64,000 nucleotides of DNA from Pseudoroseomonas aestuarii (lineage in GTDB: Bacteria > Pseudomonadota > Alphaproteobacteria > Acetobacterales > Acetobacteraceae): contig NZ_JBHSCH010000002.1 in assembly GCF_042651065.1 (NCBI RefSeq), forward strand, positions 96,927 to 160,926, in the 5' to 3' direction. The stretch's first letter is position 1. Every line of letters starts with the position of its first letter. A model generated the notes under the pieces. It saw nothing but the letters and a program-made list of their open reading frames with translations. It searched no databases and was not told where the DNA came from. A program made the translations under genes and the position numbers. Of the stretch, positions 14,419 to 22,838 are shown one piece after another.

Positions 14419-15831
14419 ATGCGCCGGGCCGGGCGCCTCGCCGCCATCCTCGCGGCGGTGCCGCTGCTGGTCTGGCCCGCCTTCCTCAACGGCTACCCGC
14501 TGCTGTTCAGCGACACCGGCGCCTTCCTGGCGCAGACGGTCGAGCCGCTGATGATCTGGGACAAGCCCTGGATCTACGGCCCGCTGCTGCACCTGTTCCA
14601 TTGGGAACAGACGCTCTGGGCGCCGCTGCTGGCGCAGGGGCTGGCGCTCTCGCACCTGCTGTGGCTGACCCAGCGCGTGCTGCGCGCCACCGGGCAGGGC
14701 ACGGGCGCCACGCCGGCCGCGCACCTGCTGCTCTGCGCCGCGCTCGCCACCCTCACCGCCCTGCCCTGGGTGGCGGCGCTGCTGATGCCGGACATCCTCA
14801 CCCCCCTGGCGGTGCTGGCGCTGTTCCTGCTGGGCTTCGCCCCACCCGGCGCGCTGTCCCGTGGCGAGGCGCTCTACCTGCTGCTGCTCGGCGCGCTCGC
14901 CATCGCGGCGCACCTGTCCAACCTGCCGCTGGCCTTCGCGCTGCTGGTGCTGGCGGCGCTCTACGCCCGGGCGCTGCGGCCGGTTCTGCGGGTGGCGGCG
15001 CCGCTCGGGCTGGCGGTGCTGCTGCTGCTCGGCAGCAACGCCGTGGGGCATGGGCGGCTCTCCCTGTCGCCCTATGGCTCCACCTTCCTGCTGGCGCGGC
15101 TGATCGGCGACGGGCCGGCGGCGCGCACCATCGCCGAGCGCTGCCCGCAATCGGGCTGGTATCTCTGCGCCTGGGCCGGGCGCCTGCCGGCGGACAGCGA
15201 CGTCTTCCTCTGGACCCTCGACAGCCCGGTGAACCGCGACGCCGAGGGCCGCCCCCGCTTCCTCGGCGGCGTGCTGCTGGCGGAGGAGGCGCGGATCATC
15301 GTGGCCGAGACGCTGCGGCGCGAGCCCCTGGCCGTGGCCTGGGCGGCGCTCGGCAATGGCGCGGCGCAGCTCTTCAAGGCCGGGGTGGGAGACACGCTGA
15401 GCCGCCACGCACTGGGCGATTCGGTCCGCCCGCGCCTCGTCCAGGCCTTCCCGCCCGCCGAGGTGGCGGCGCATGACGCTGCCGCCCAGGCGCAGGACCG
15501 GCTCGAGGGCCTCGCCGCGCCCTTCCTCTGGCCGCAGGGCGTGGTGCTGGTGCTGGGCGCGCTGGGGCTGCTGGCCTTCTGGCGCGCGCTGGCCCGGCGC
15601 GGCGGCCCCCTGCCCGAGGCGGAGCGGCGGCTGCGCCTGGCCTTCGTGCTGGTGCTGCTGGTCGCCGTCTCGGGCAATGCGCTGGCCACCGGCGCGCTCT
15701 CCAAGCCGCACCACCGCTACCAGGCGCGCATCGCCTGGCTGATGCCCTTCGGCGCCCTGCTGCTGGCCCTGCCCCGCCGCCCAGCCGCCCACCCCCTCCC
15801 ACCCACCCCCCTCCCGCCCGGCGCCGATTGA
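14419..15831 (+). CDS. Polytopic membrane protein, function unknown
   Basis: A 470-residue protein with about nine or ten hydrophobic segments distributed along its length. A periplasmic-type loop with two Cys (IAERCPQSGWYLCAWAG) lies around residues 235-255. The N-terminus FLNGYPLLFSDTGAFLAQT, with an acidic residue after the first helix, recalls GT-C glycosyltransferases, but no confident family assignment is possible. It begins four bases after moaE and ends in a Pro-rich cytoplasmic or periplasmic tail. Linkage to molybdopterin synthesis is probably positional only. Confidence 0.65.
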   Translation: MRRAGRLAAILAAVPLLVWPAFLNGYPLLFSDTGAFLAQTVEPLMIWDKPWIYGPLLHLFHWEQTLWAPLLAQGLALSHLLWLTQRVLRATGQGTGATPAAHLLLCAALATLTALPWVAALLMPDILTPLAVLALFLLGFAPPGALSRGEALYLLLLGALAIAAHLSNLPLAFALLVLAALYARALRPVLRVAAPLGLAVLLLLGSNAVGHGRLSLSPYGSTFLLARLIGDGPAARTIAERCPQSGWYLCAWAGRLPADSDVFLWTLDSPVNRDAEGRPRFLGGVLLAEEARIIVAETLRREPLAVAWAALGNGAAQLFKAGVGDTLSRHALGDSVRPRLVQAFPPAEVAAHDAAAQAQDRLEGLAAPFLWPQGVVLVLGALGLLAFWRALARRGGPLPEAERRLRLAFVLVLLVAVSGNALATGALSKPHHRYQARIAWLMPFGALLLALPRRPAAHPLPPTPLPPGAD

Positions 15832-15892
15832 CGGCGCCATGGGCACCCGCCAAGGCTGGCGGCCCCCGCCCCTGCGCCGGATCATCCGCCCC

Positions 15893-17059
15893 ATGCGCCA
15901 TGCCTTGCTCGCCCTGCTCGTCCTCGCCCTGCCGGCCGCCGCGCGGGCGGAGACGGCCTATTCCCTTGGCAATGGCGCGGTTCGGCTGACGCCGACCCTG
16001 CAGTTCGACGCCGATGCGGGGAGCTATTTCGGCCAGAACCGGCCCGGCGGATTCCGCCCCGGCGCCAATCTGCGGCGCGGCTATCTGGGCTTCGAGGCCA
16101 GCGTTGGCGAAGATGTGACCTTCGCCTTCGCCTGGGATTTCGGCGGCGACCCGAACGACCACAGCGACCTCTACGAGGCCTGGGTGGGCTATTCGGGGCT
16201 CGGCATCGGCACGCTGCGGGTGGGTGCCTACGAGCCGCGCCACATGCTGGAGGAGGCCAGCAGCTCGCGCGACCTGCTGTTCATGGAATCCGCCGCCGCC
16301 ACCAATCTCGCCTCCGGCCTGGCCTCCGGCGATACGCGCCTCGCCATCGGCCTGGAGGCGAATGGCGAGCGGTGGACCGCCTCCGGCTACGTCACCGGCG
16401 GCCTCGCCTCGCAGCCCAACAGCTGGGGGCAGCGCGGGCTCGTCGGGCGGGTGACGGCGCTGCTGCCGGCGCCCGAGGGGCTCGTGGCGCAGCTCGGCGT
16501 GAACGGCGCCTACCAGTTCCGCCCCGGCGACAAGACCGACCCGCAGAGCATCGCCCTGTCCGACTACCCGGAACTGCGGCTGAGCGGGCGGCAGCTGCTG
16601 GACACGGATGCGGTGCGTGCCAGCAATGCCTGGGCGGTGGGCCCGAGCTTCTCGGCCGGCCTCGGCCGCTTCTACGCCCAGGCGGAATACCAGCGCATCG
16701 GCGTCGAGACGGAGGAGAGCGGCGGCCGGCAGGTCCAGGCCTGGTACCTGGCCGGGGCCTACACCCTGCTCGGCCAGCCACGCCGGCACGATGCCGAGGA
16801 CGGCACCTGGAAGCGCCCGACCCCGGAGGCGGACAGCGCCTGGGGCGCCTGGGAGCTGGCCGGCCGCTACAGCGCCGCCGAGCTGCGGAATGGCCCGGTG
16901 CTGCGCGGCGGCGCCCAGCGCATCTGGACGGCCGGCCTCAACTGGTACCCCACCGAGACCCTGGCGGTGATGCTGAACTACCAGAACGGCATCCTGCGGC
17001 TGGATGAGGAGAACCGCCGCTTCCAGGCCATCGGCCTGCGCCTGAGCTTCTCGCTGTAG
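15893..17059 (+). CDS. Phosphate-selective porin O/P-like outer-membrane protein
   Basis: A 388-residue exported beta-barrel. The signal peptide MRHALLALLVLALP ends at RAE. The barrel resembles the OprO/OprP family: FDADAGSYFGQN, LRRGYLGFEASVGEDVTFAFAWDFGG, LRVGAYEPRHMLEEASSSRDLLFME and a C-terminal FQAIGLRLSFSL ending with a hydrophobic residue. It would allow anion or polyphosphate diffusion, though selectivity is unproven. The ATG at 15893 directly precedes the signal peptide. It is convergent with gltX. Confidence 0.82.
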   Translation: MRHALLALLVLALPAAARAETAYSLGNGAVRLTPTLQFDADAGSYFGQNRPGGFRPGANLRRGYLGFEASVGEDVTFAFAWDFGGDPNDHSDLYEAWVGYSGLGIGTLRVGAYEPRHMLEEASSSRDLLFMESAAATNLASGLASGDTRLAIGLEANGERWTASGYVTGGLASQPNSWGQRGLVGRVTALLPAPEGLVAQLGVNGAYQFRPGDKTDPQSIALSDYPELRLSGRQLLDTDAVRASNAWAVGPSFSAGLGRFYAQAEYQRIGVETEESGGRQVQAWYLAGAYTLLGQPRRHDAEDGTWKRPTPEADSAWGAWELAGRYSAAELRNGPVLRGGAQRIWTAGLNWYPTETLAVMLNYQNGILRLDEENRRFQAIGLRLSFSL

Positions 17060-17065
17060 GCGGCA

Positions 17066-17084
17066 GGGGGCGCCGCGCGCCCCC
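17066..17084. terminator. GC-rich hairpin between convergent porin and gltX genes
   Basis: Perfect 8-bp stem GGGGGCGC / GCGCCCCC, loop CGC, seven bases after the porin stop. No T-run follows. Confidence 0.45.
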
Positions 17085-17098
17085 GCCGGGGTTCCGCC

Positions 17099-18448
17099 CT
17101 AGGCGCCGCCCCGCGCCGCCCGCAGCCGGACCACCGCCCGCTCCCGCCCGATCACCGGCAGGAAGAGCTTCAGCTCCGGCCCGTGCTCGGCACCCGTCAG
17201 CGCCCGGCGCAGCGGCAGGAACAGGGCCTTGCCCTTGCGCCCCGTGGCGGCGCCGAGGGCGCGGGTCCAGGCGCTCCAGCTTTCCTCGTTCCAGGGCTCG
17301 GGCGGCAGCGTCTCCAGCGCGGCGCCGAGGAACTCCGCCTCCTCCGGCTGCGGCGCCGGCGCGATCTCGCCGCGCGCCACCTCCCACCAGTCCCGCGCCT
17401 CGCCCAGCAGGTCGAGATTGCCTCGGATGGCGAGCCAGAAGGCCTCGTCGGCGCCTTCGGGCAGGCGGTCCCGCACCGTGGCGAAGTCCAGCCCGTGCAG
17501 GTGGCGGCGGTTCAGCGCCAGCAGTTGCGTCGGGTCGAAGCGCGCCGTGCTGCGCGACATGTTGGCGAGGGCGAAGCCCGGCGCCAGCGCCGCCGGCGGC
17601 GCCGCCACCGGGTCCTGCGAGGAGCCGAGCGCCGCGAGATAGCCGACCAGCGCCACCGGCTCGATGCCGTCCCGCCGCAATTGCCGCAGCCCCATGGAGT
17701 TCAGCCGCTTGGAGAGCGGCCCGCCATCGGCATCGGTCAGCAGCGGCAGGTGCGCGAAGCGGATGGCGCCCGGCCTGCCCTGCGGGCGGCCGCCCAGCGC
17801 CTCCAGGATGTCGATCTGCACGCCGGTGTTGGTGACGTGGTCCTCGCCGCGCACGATGTCGGTGACGCCCGTCTCCAGGTCGTCCACCACCGAGGTGAAG
17901 GTGTAGAGGAAGGAGCCGTCGGCGCGGATCAGCACGGGGTCGGAGATGGGCGGCAGCTTCACCTGGCGGCGGCCCAGCACGCCGTCCTGCCACTCCACCG
18001 TGCGGGTGGCCAGCCTGAAGCGCCAGTAGGGCTTCTTGCCGTTGTCCAGCGCGCGTTGCAGCTGCTCGGCCGTCATCTTCAGCGCGGCGCGGTCATAGAC
18101 CGGCGGGCGGCCCTGCTTCTGGCGCTGGTCGCGCTTGAAGCGCAGCTCCTCCTCGCTCTCCAGGCAGGGGTAGAGGTGGCCACTCTTCTTCAGTTTCTCC
18201 GCCGCCAGCTCATAGCGGTCGAGCCGGTCGGACTGGCGGAAGCTCTCGTCCCAGTCGAGGCCCAGCCAGCGCAGGTCCTCCTCGATGCCGGCGGCATATT
18301 CCGGCTTGCTGCGCTCGGTGTCCGTGTCGTCGAAGCGCAGCACGAAGCGGCCGCTATGGCGGCGGGCCAGCAGCCAGTTGGCCACCGCCACACGGGCATT
18401 GCCGACATGCAGGTAGCCGGTGGGGCTGGGCGCGAAACGGAGCTTCAT
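17099..18448 (-). CDS. gltX: Glutamate-tRNA ligase, short form
   Basis: Charges tRNA-Glu (and, in many alphaproteobacteria, tRNA-Gln for later amidation). The 449-residue class I synthetase has the HIGH-equivalent PSPTGYLHVGNAR at residues 7-19, a KMSKS-equivalent PLSKRLNS and FRFDDTDTERS-type motifs (seen as LRFDDTDTERSKPEY). Alphaproteobacteria commonly carry two GluRS paralogues; which one this is cannot be decided here. It is the last gene of a minus-strand operon, overlapping the upstream small gene by ATGA. Confidence 0.94.
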   Translation of the reverse strand: MKLRFAPSPTGYLHVGNARVAVANWLLARRHSGRFVLRFDDTDTERSKPEYAAGIEEDLRWLGLDWDESFRQSDRLDRYELAAEKLKKSGHLYPCLESEEELRFKRDQRQKQGRPPVYDRAALKMTAEQLQRALDNGKKPYWRFRLATRTVEWQDGVLGRRQVKLPPISDPVLIRADGSFLYTFTSVVDDLETGVTDIVRGEDHVTNTGVQIDILEALGGRPQGRPGAIRFAHLPLLTDADGGPLSKRLNSMGLRQLRRDGIEPVALVGYLAALGSSQDPVAAPPAALAPGFALANMSRSTARFDPTQLLALNRRHLHGLDFATVRDRLPEGADEAFWLAIRGNLDLLGEARDWWEVARGEIAPAPQPEEAEFLGAALETLPPEPWNEESWSAWTRALGAATGRKGKALFLPLRRALTGAEHGPELKLFLPVIGRERAVVRLRAARGGA

Positions 18449-18846
18449 CCCTCTTCCCCCTCCCCGTCCGCATCCGCGTCATCCTCGAGCCGGCGGGGGT
18501 CGAGGATGCGCCAGTTGCGCTCCTCCGGGTCGCGGCTCGGCGTGGCGGCGAAGTCGCGGATCTCGGCGCCGCTGGTCCAGCCCTGCGCCTCGGCGCCCGT
18601 CACCTCGGCATCCTCGCCGAAGGCGAACCAGGCGGCCAGCACCTCGTCCGGCGTCAGGCCGGGGGCGCGGCAGCGCTCGATGCTGTCGCGCACATAGCGG
18701 CGGGCGAAGCCGTTGGCCTGCAGCAGGGTCGGGAAGTTGCGGACGATCTCCACCGGCTCGGCGCCGTTGCCGCCCGAAAGGTCGCGGATCACCACGCTGA
18801 AGCCGCCCTTGGGGGCGAAGATGGTGTCGTCGAAATCGCCGCTCAT
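18445..18846 (-). CDS. Conserved hypothetical acidic protein upstream of gltX
   Basis: A 133-residue acidic soluble protein (FAPKGGFSVVIRDLSGG, RNFPTLLQANGFARRYVRDSIERC, then an acidic tail DDADADGEGEEG). No family recognised. Tight coupling to gltX (stop/start overlap ATGA) and co-orientation with the NadE-like gene 29 bp upstream indicate it is translated. The true start is the ATG at 18846; longer in-frame extensions run into the NadE-like coding sequence. Confidence 0.7.
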   Translation of the reverse strand: MSGDFDDTIFAPKGGFSVVIRDLSGGNGAEPVEIVRNFPTLLQANGFARRYVRDSIERCRAPGLTPDEVLAAWFAFGEDAEVTGAEAQGWTSGAEIRDFAATPSRDPEERNWRILDPRRLEDDADADGEGEEG

Positions 18847-18874
18847 CGGTTGCCGCTCATGCAGATAGGGCTCG

Positions 18875-20239
18875 TCATTCCGTGGTCGCGTGGGTGAAGC
18901 CATGGCCGATGGGGTCGCGGCCGAAGCCGTGGCGGCTGAGGCGGGGCCCCTCCGGCGCACGGCGGCGGGAGCCGGCCGCCCCGGCCATGCGGCGCCAGAG
19001 TTCCGGCACCTCTCCGGGGTCGTATCCCCCGGCGGCCAGCGCGTCCACACCCTTGTGCTCTTCCAGCAGGCCGCGCAGCAGCCCCTCGGTGCCGGCATCG
19101 CCCGGCGGGGCGGGCAGCCCGTGGGCGACCGCCAGGGCCGCCAGCTCGGTGCGGAACAGGTCGCGCAGCGGGGCGAAGTGGCCGGCGCGGTGGCCCTCGC
19201 CCAGGGCGAGCGCCGTCTTGTCGGCGGCGTTCACCAGCAGGGCGCGGCGCGCCTCCGCCTCGGCCCAGAGCGCGGCCTCGCGGGCATGGCCCGCCTCGGC
19301 GCCCGCGGCCTCCGCTGGCCACACCAGCAGCGGCGCGGCCAGGGCGGCGCACAGCGCGGCCGCCTCGCCCTGCGCCGGATCGACCAGCACGCCGGAGAAG
19401 CCGCCCCGCGCCACCGCCTCGGCCAGGGCAAAGGCCAAAGCGCGCCACAGCCGCGCCGGCTCCGCCTCCAGCGGCGGCAGGGGCTGCGGGGCGCAGGCCC
19501 AGCCCTGCGGGCCGGCGCGCCAATCGGTGAGCCAGAGCCCGTTCGCCGCCTCCGGCCAGCGCGCGGCCAGGGCACAATCGGCGTTCAGGGCGAAGCCGCC
19601 GCCGGGCCAGATCGCCTCGCCCTGGGCGGCATGCAGGTTCAGCGCCAGCAGCGGCAGGCCGGTCTCCACCACGCGCGGCACGGCGCGGTCGATGGCGCGG
19701 TCCGCCGGCTCGCGGCGGAAGGGGGTGGCGGAGAGCGAGACCAGCAGCTCCGCCCCCGTCTCGGCCAGCGTCTCGGGCACGGCGGGGTCGTCGAGGTCGG
19801 CGCCGGCCATCAGGCCGAGGCGCAGGCCGCGGAAGGCCAGCGGGCCGGGCGACGGGCCCGGGGCGAAGACGCCATCCTGCGCCGCCGAAAGCCGGTGGCA
19901 GGCGCGGCGGGCGACGACGCGCCCCCCCTCCAGCAGCGCCAGCCCCTCATGCAGCACCGCGCCCTCCGCCCAGGGCAGGCCGACCACCAACCCCGGCCCG
20001 CCATCCGCCGTGGCGGCGGCGAGGCGCGCCAGCGCCACCTCGCAGGCGGCGCGAAAATCGGGGAAGCAGGCCAGGGCGGCGGCGGGCGCGCCGCTCAGCG
20101 AGGCCAGCGGCGCGAGCAGCAGCGCGGCGCCCTGGCGGGCAGCCCCGGCGCGGGCTTCCAGCAGGGCGGCGGCGTTCGCCGCGACCGCGCCCAGGCGCGG
20201 GTGCGGCACGGCCAGGGCGATGCGCATTGCCTCCGCCAC
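18875..20239 (-). CDS. Degenerate NAD+ synthetase (NadE)-like protein
   Basis: This 454-residue protein aligns over its length with glutamine-dependent NadE (usually ~550 residues). Residues ~5-250 are nitrilase-like and the C-terminal half is synthetase-like, keeping ALGEGHRAGHFAPLRDLFRTELAALA and the NadE C-terminal GFGRDPIGHGF. The catalytic elements look lost. The nitrilase Glu region reads LLLAPLASLSG, no Lys is seen in the RRACHRLSAAQDGVF region, and LMAGADLDD replaces the VCED-type Cys. The PP-loop SGGIDS is reduced to FSGVLVDPAQG. Probably a pseudoenzyme. GTG start with GGAGGG upstream; ATG at 20227 is an alternative. Confidence 0.75.
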   Translation of the reverse strand: MAEAMRIALAVPHPRLGAVAANAAALLEARAGAARQGAALLLAPLASLSGAPAAALACFPDFRAACEVALARLAAATADGGPGLVVGLPWAEGAVLHEGLALLEGGRVVARRACHRLSAAQDGVFAPGPSPGPLAFRGLRLGLMAGADLDDPAVPETLAETGAELLVSLSATPFRREPADRAIDRAVPRVVETGLPLLALNLHAAQGEAIWPGGGFALNADCALAARWPEAANGLWLTDWRAGPQGWACAPQPLPPLEAEPARLWRALAFALAEAVARGGFSGVLVDPAQGEAAALCAALAAPLLVWPAEAAGAEAGHAREAALWAEAEARRALLVNAADKTALALGEGHRAGHFAPLRDLFRTELAALAVAHGLPAPPGDAGTEGLLRGLLEEHKGVDALAAGGYDPGEVPELWRRMAGAAGSRRRAPEGPRLSRHGFGRDPIGHGFTHATTE

Positions 20240-20242
20240 GGC

Positions 20243-21157
20243 TCAGCGCCCTCCGACGAGCACGCCGAGCGCCATGCCCGCCGAGACCATGGCGACGCCG
20301 GCCAGCCCGGCCAGGCCCAGCGGCTCGCCCAGCAGCGGCCAGGCGGCCAGGGCGGCGAGCGCGGGGGTGAGCGCGGTGATGGTGGTGGTCAGCCCGCCGC
20401 CCAGCGCCACCACGGCGCGGGTGAACAGGAAGCCCGCCACCACCACGGCGATGAAGCCCTGGTAGAAGAACTGGAAGCCGATCGCCCCCGGCGACGCCGT
20501 GCCGAGGCTGGAGGGCAGCACCAGCCACCACACCGGCAGGTAGAGCAGCGGCGGGTAGAGCGCGAGCACCGTGGTGGCGGTGATGGCCGAGACGCCCCAG
20601 CGGCGGATCAGCACGGTGAAGCTCGCCCAGGAGAAGCAGCCGAGCAGGAAGATCAGGTCGCCCCGCCAGGCGCCGGGATAGGTGCCGAAGGTGTCCGAGG
20701 CCAGCAGCCCGATGCCCAGCGCCACCACAGCAAGCGAGAGGGCGCGGCCGCGCGAGAAGCGCTCGCCCAGGAACAGCGCCGCCAGCAGCGCCGTGGCGAA
20801 GGGCAGCAGCCCGGTCATGATGACGCCGCCATGCGCGGCGGGGGCGAAGCTGAAGCCCCAATAGGCGGCGAGCGGGAAGCCGAAGGCGGCGCCCGCCATC
20901 AGCCCGAGCGCGCGCCGCCAGGGCAGGCGCGGCCAGCCGAAGCGCGCCACCAGCGCCAGCCCCGCCAGCAGCGAGCCGGCGTAGCGCAGCGCGCCGACAT
21001 CCCAGGGCGTGAAGGCCTGGCGGGCGGAGAGCCGGCCGGAGAGGGCGAAGCCGCTCCAGACCAGCACGACGGCGAAGGCGCAGAGCAGGCCGATCGCCCG
21101 CTCCCGGCTGGCGGGGCGGGGGGCGGCGGCGGGGCCCAGGGCGGAATCGGCGGACAT
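20243..21157 (-). CDS. EamA/DMT-superfamily transporter
   Basis: A 304-residue inner-membrane protein with ten predicted helices forming two EamA repeats (LVWSGFALSGRLSARQAFTP ... LRYAGSLLAGLALV; second repeat FLLGCFSWASFTVLIRRWG ... TTTITALTPALAALAAWPLLGEPL). Such drug/metabolite exporters move amino acids or metabolites, and the substrate is unpredictable. The ATG at 21157 precedes a short cytoplasmic tail. Its stop is four bases from the NadE-like start, indicating an operon with the NadE-like protein and gltX. Confidence 0.88.
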   Translation of the reverse strand: MSADSALGPAAAPRPASRERAIGLLCAFAVVLVWSGFALSGRLSARQAFTPWDVGALRYAGSLLAGLALVARFGWPRLPWRRALGLMAGAAFGFPLAAYWGFSFAPAAHGGVIMTGLLPFATALLAALFLGERFSRGRALSLAVVALGIGLLASDTFGTYPGAWRGDLIFLLGCFSWASFTVLIRRWGVSAITATTVLALYPPLLYLPVWWLVLPSSLGTASPGAIGFQFFYQGFIAVVVAGFLFTRAVVALGGGLTTTITALTPALAALAAWPLLGEPLGLAGLAGVAMVSAGMALGVLVGGR

Positions 21158-21391
21158 GCGCGCGACCCTAGCCCCGCGCCGCGGCGCTGCCCATGGTGGC
21201 GGGCGGATGAAGCCCCGCCCGGGGCGCCCATGCTGCGGCGCGATGAAAATCCGCCGGTACCCCGCCAGACTCGGGCCAAGCCCCTTGCGACGGCATTTGA
21301 GCCCGCGATATGCAAGCCTTTGTGGTGTGGGCATCTGGCTTCACCCAAGACCTGGGTGGCCCTGTCCCCCGATAGGGAAGGAGGTGCCGCG

Positions 21392-21895
21392 ATGTCCGGC
21401 TTGCAAACCGCCGACCGCGACCGTTCCGCCAATCCGCTCGACGTGCTGGAACAGATCGTCGCCGCCAATGAGTGGGTGTTCGAGCGCCGCTCCGATGGCG
21501 AGATGGCCGTCGAGGCACCGGGGAAGTGGTGCGACTATGGCCTGTTCTTCTCCTGGTCGCAGGAGATCAGCGCCATGCATTTCACCTGCGCCTTCGACCT
21601 GAAGGTTCCGTCCAACCGGCGCGGCCCGCTCTACGAGCTGCTGGCGCTCGCCAACGAGAAGCTCTGGATCGGCCATTTCGGCATCGACAGCGAGGATGGC
21701 GCGCCGGTCTACCGCCATGCCGTGCTGCTGCGCGGCGCGCCTGGCGCCAGCGCCGAGAGCCTGGAGGACATGGTGGACATCGCCATCACCGAGTGCGAGC
21801 GCTTCTTCCCCGCCTTCCAGTTCGTCCTCTGGGGCGGCAAGCCGCCGGCCGAGGCGCTGGCCGCCGCCATGCTGGACTGCGTGGGCGAGGCGTGA
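21392..21895 (+). CDS. YbjN-domain protein
   Basis: A 167-residue soluble protein of the YbjN superfamily: NPLDVLEQIVAANEWVFERR, WSQEISAMHFTCAFDLKVP, LYELLALANEKLWIGHFGI and a C-terminal FFPAFQFVLWGGKPP. The fold resembles type III secretion chaperones; function is poorly defined, though YbjN affects motility and stress in enterobacteria. A strong Shine-Dalgarno GGAAGGAGG precedes the ATG. The stop overlaps the proC start (GTGA), a conserved coupling in alphaproteobacteria. Confidence 0.88.
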   Translation: MSGLQTADRDRSANPLDVLEQIVAANEWVFERRSDGEMAVEAPGKWCDYGLFFSWSQEISAMHFTCAFDLKVPSNRRGPLYELLALANEKLWIGHFGIDSEDGAPVYRHAVLLRGAPGASAESLEDMVDIAITECERFFPAFQFVLWGGKPPAEALAAAMLDCVGEA

Positions 21896-22728
21896 CCGTG
21901 CCGGCTCCCACCCCCGCCGCCTCTCCCCTGCCGCCGATCCTGCTGGTCGGCTGCGGCAAGATGGGCGGCGCCATGCTCGAGGGCTGGCTGGAGCGGGGCG
22001 TGCGGCAGGCCGTGGTGGTCGAGCCGCAGCCCGCCTCCGTCGCCCCCTTCGCCGACCGCGTGACGGTCTGCGCCGGGGTCGAGTCCATCCCGGCCGGCTT
22101 CGCCCCCGCCGTGGTGGTGCTGGCCACCAAGCCGCAGCAGGCCGAGGCCGCGCTGCCCGCCTGCGCCGCCTTCGCGCGGGCCGGCGCGCTATTCGTCTCC
22201 ATCATGGCCGGCAAGACGGTGGCGGGCATGACGGCGCTGCTGGGCGGCGAGGCCCGGGTGGTGCGCGCCATGCCCAACACCCCCGCCGCCGTGCGCCAGG
22301 GCTTCACCGCCGCCTTCGCCGGCCCCGGCGTGACGGAGGAGCAGCGCGCCCTGGCCGACACGCTGCTCGCCGCCATCGGCGAGGTGGCCTGGCTGGAGGA
22401 GGAGTCGCTGATCGACCCCGTCACCGCCGTCTCCGGCGGCGGGCCGGCCTATGTGTTCCTGCTGGCCGAGGTGCTGGAGAAGGCCGCCATCGAGCAGGGG
22501 CTGCCGCCCGAGCTGGCGCGGCGCATGGCGCGGCGCACCGTCTCGGGCTCCGGCGCGCTGCTGGCCGCCAGCCCGCTGGATGCCGCGCAGCTCCGCGTCA
22601 ACGTCACCAGCCCCAAGGGCACCACCGAGCGCGCGCTGAACGTGCTGATGGCGCCCGAGGCCTGGCCGAAGCTGATGTCCGAGGCCATCGCCGCCGCCAC
22701 CGCCCGCTCGCGCGAGCTGGCCGGCTGA
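21892..22728 (+). CDS. proC: Pyrroline-5-carboxylate reductase
   Basis: Final step of proline biosynthesis, NAD(P)H-dependent. The 278-residue protein has Rossmann motif LLVGCGKMGGAM (residues ~17-28), LATKPQQ, the MPNTPAAVRQG signature and the C-terminal VSGGGPAYVFLL ... VTSPKGTTERAL block. The GTG at 21892 overlaps the upstream stop; a second GTG at 21898 is equally possible. A hairpin follows. Confidence 0.95.
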   Translation: MTVPAPTPAASPLPPILLVGCGKMGGAMLEGWLERGVRQAVVVEPQPASVAPFADRVTVCAGVESIPAGFAPAVVVLATKPQQAEAALPACAAFARAGALFVSIMAGKTVAGMTALLGGEARVVRAMPNTPAAVRQGFTAAFAGPGVTEEQRALADTLLAAIGEVAWLEEESLIDPVTAVSGGGPAYVFLLAEVLEKAAIEQGLPPELARRMARRTVSGSGALLAASPLDAAQLRVNVTSPKGTTERALNVLMAPEAWPKLMSEAIAAATARSRELAG

Positions 22729-22750
22729 CCCCCCCCGGCTGAAACCCCCT

Positions 22751-22777
22751 GCCCCGCCGGCTGTTCCCCGGCGGGGC
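22751..22777 (+). terminator. Hairpin after proC
   Basis: Perfect 10-bp stem GCCCCGCCGG / CCGGCGGGGC with a 7-nt loop between proC and the TetR-like gene; no T-tract. Confidence 0.55.
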
Positions 22778-22838
22778 GCGGTGCCCCTGGCCAGCCTCTC
22801 CCCCTGGTGAAACCCGGCGCGGACCCCAGACTCCTCCC

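Noticed and set aside
18890..21391. Long plus-strand open frame opposite the NadE-like and EamA genes
   Set aside because: Low-complexity Gly/Gln/Arg composition. The real coding content is on the minus strand, and only its last part (21392-21895) is the YbjN-like gene.
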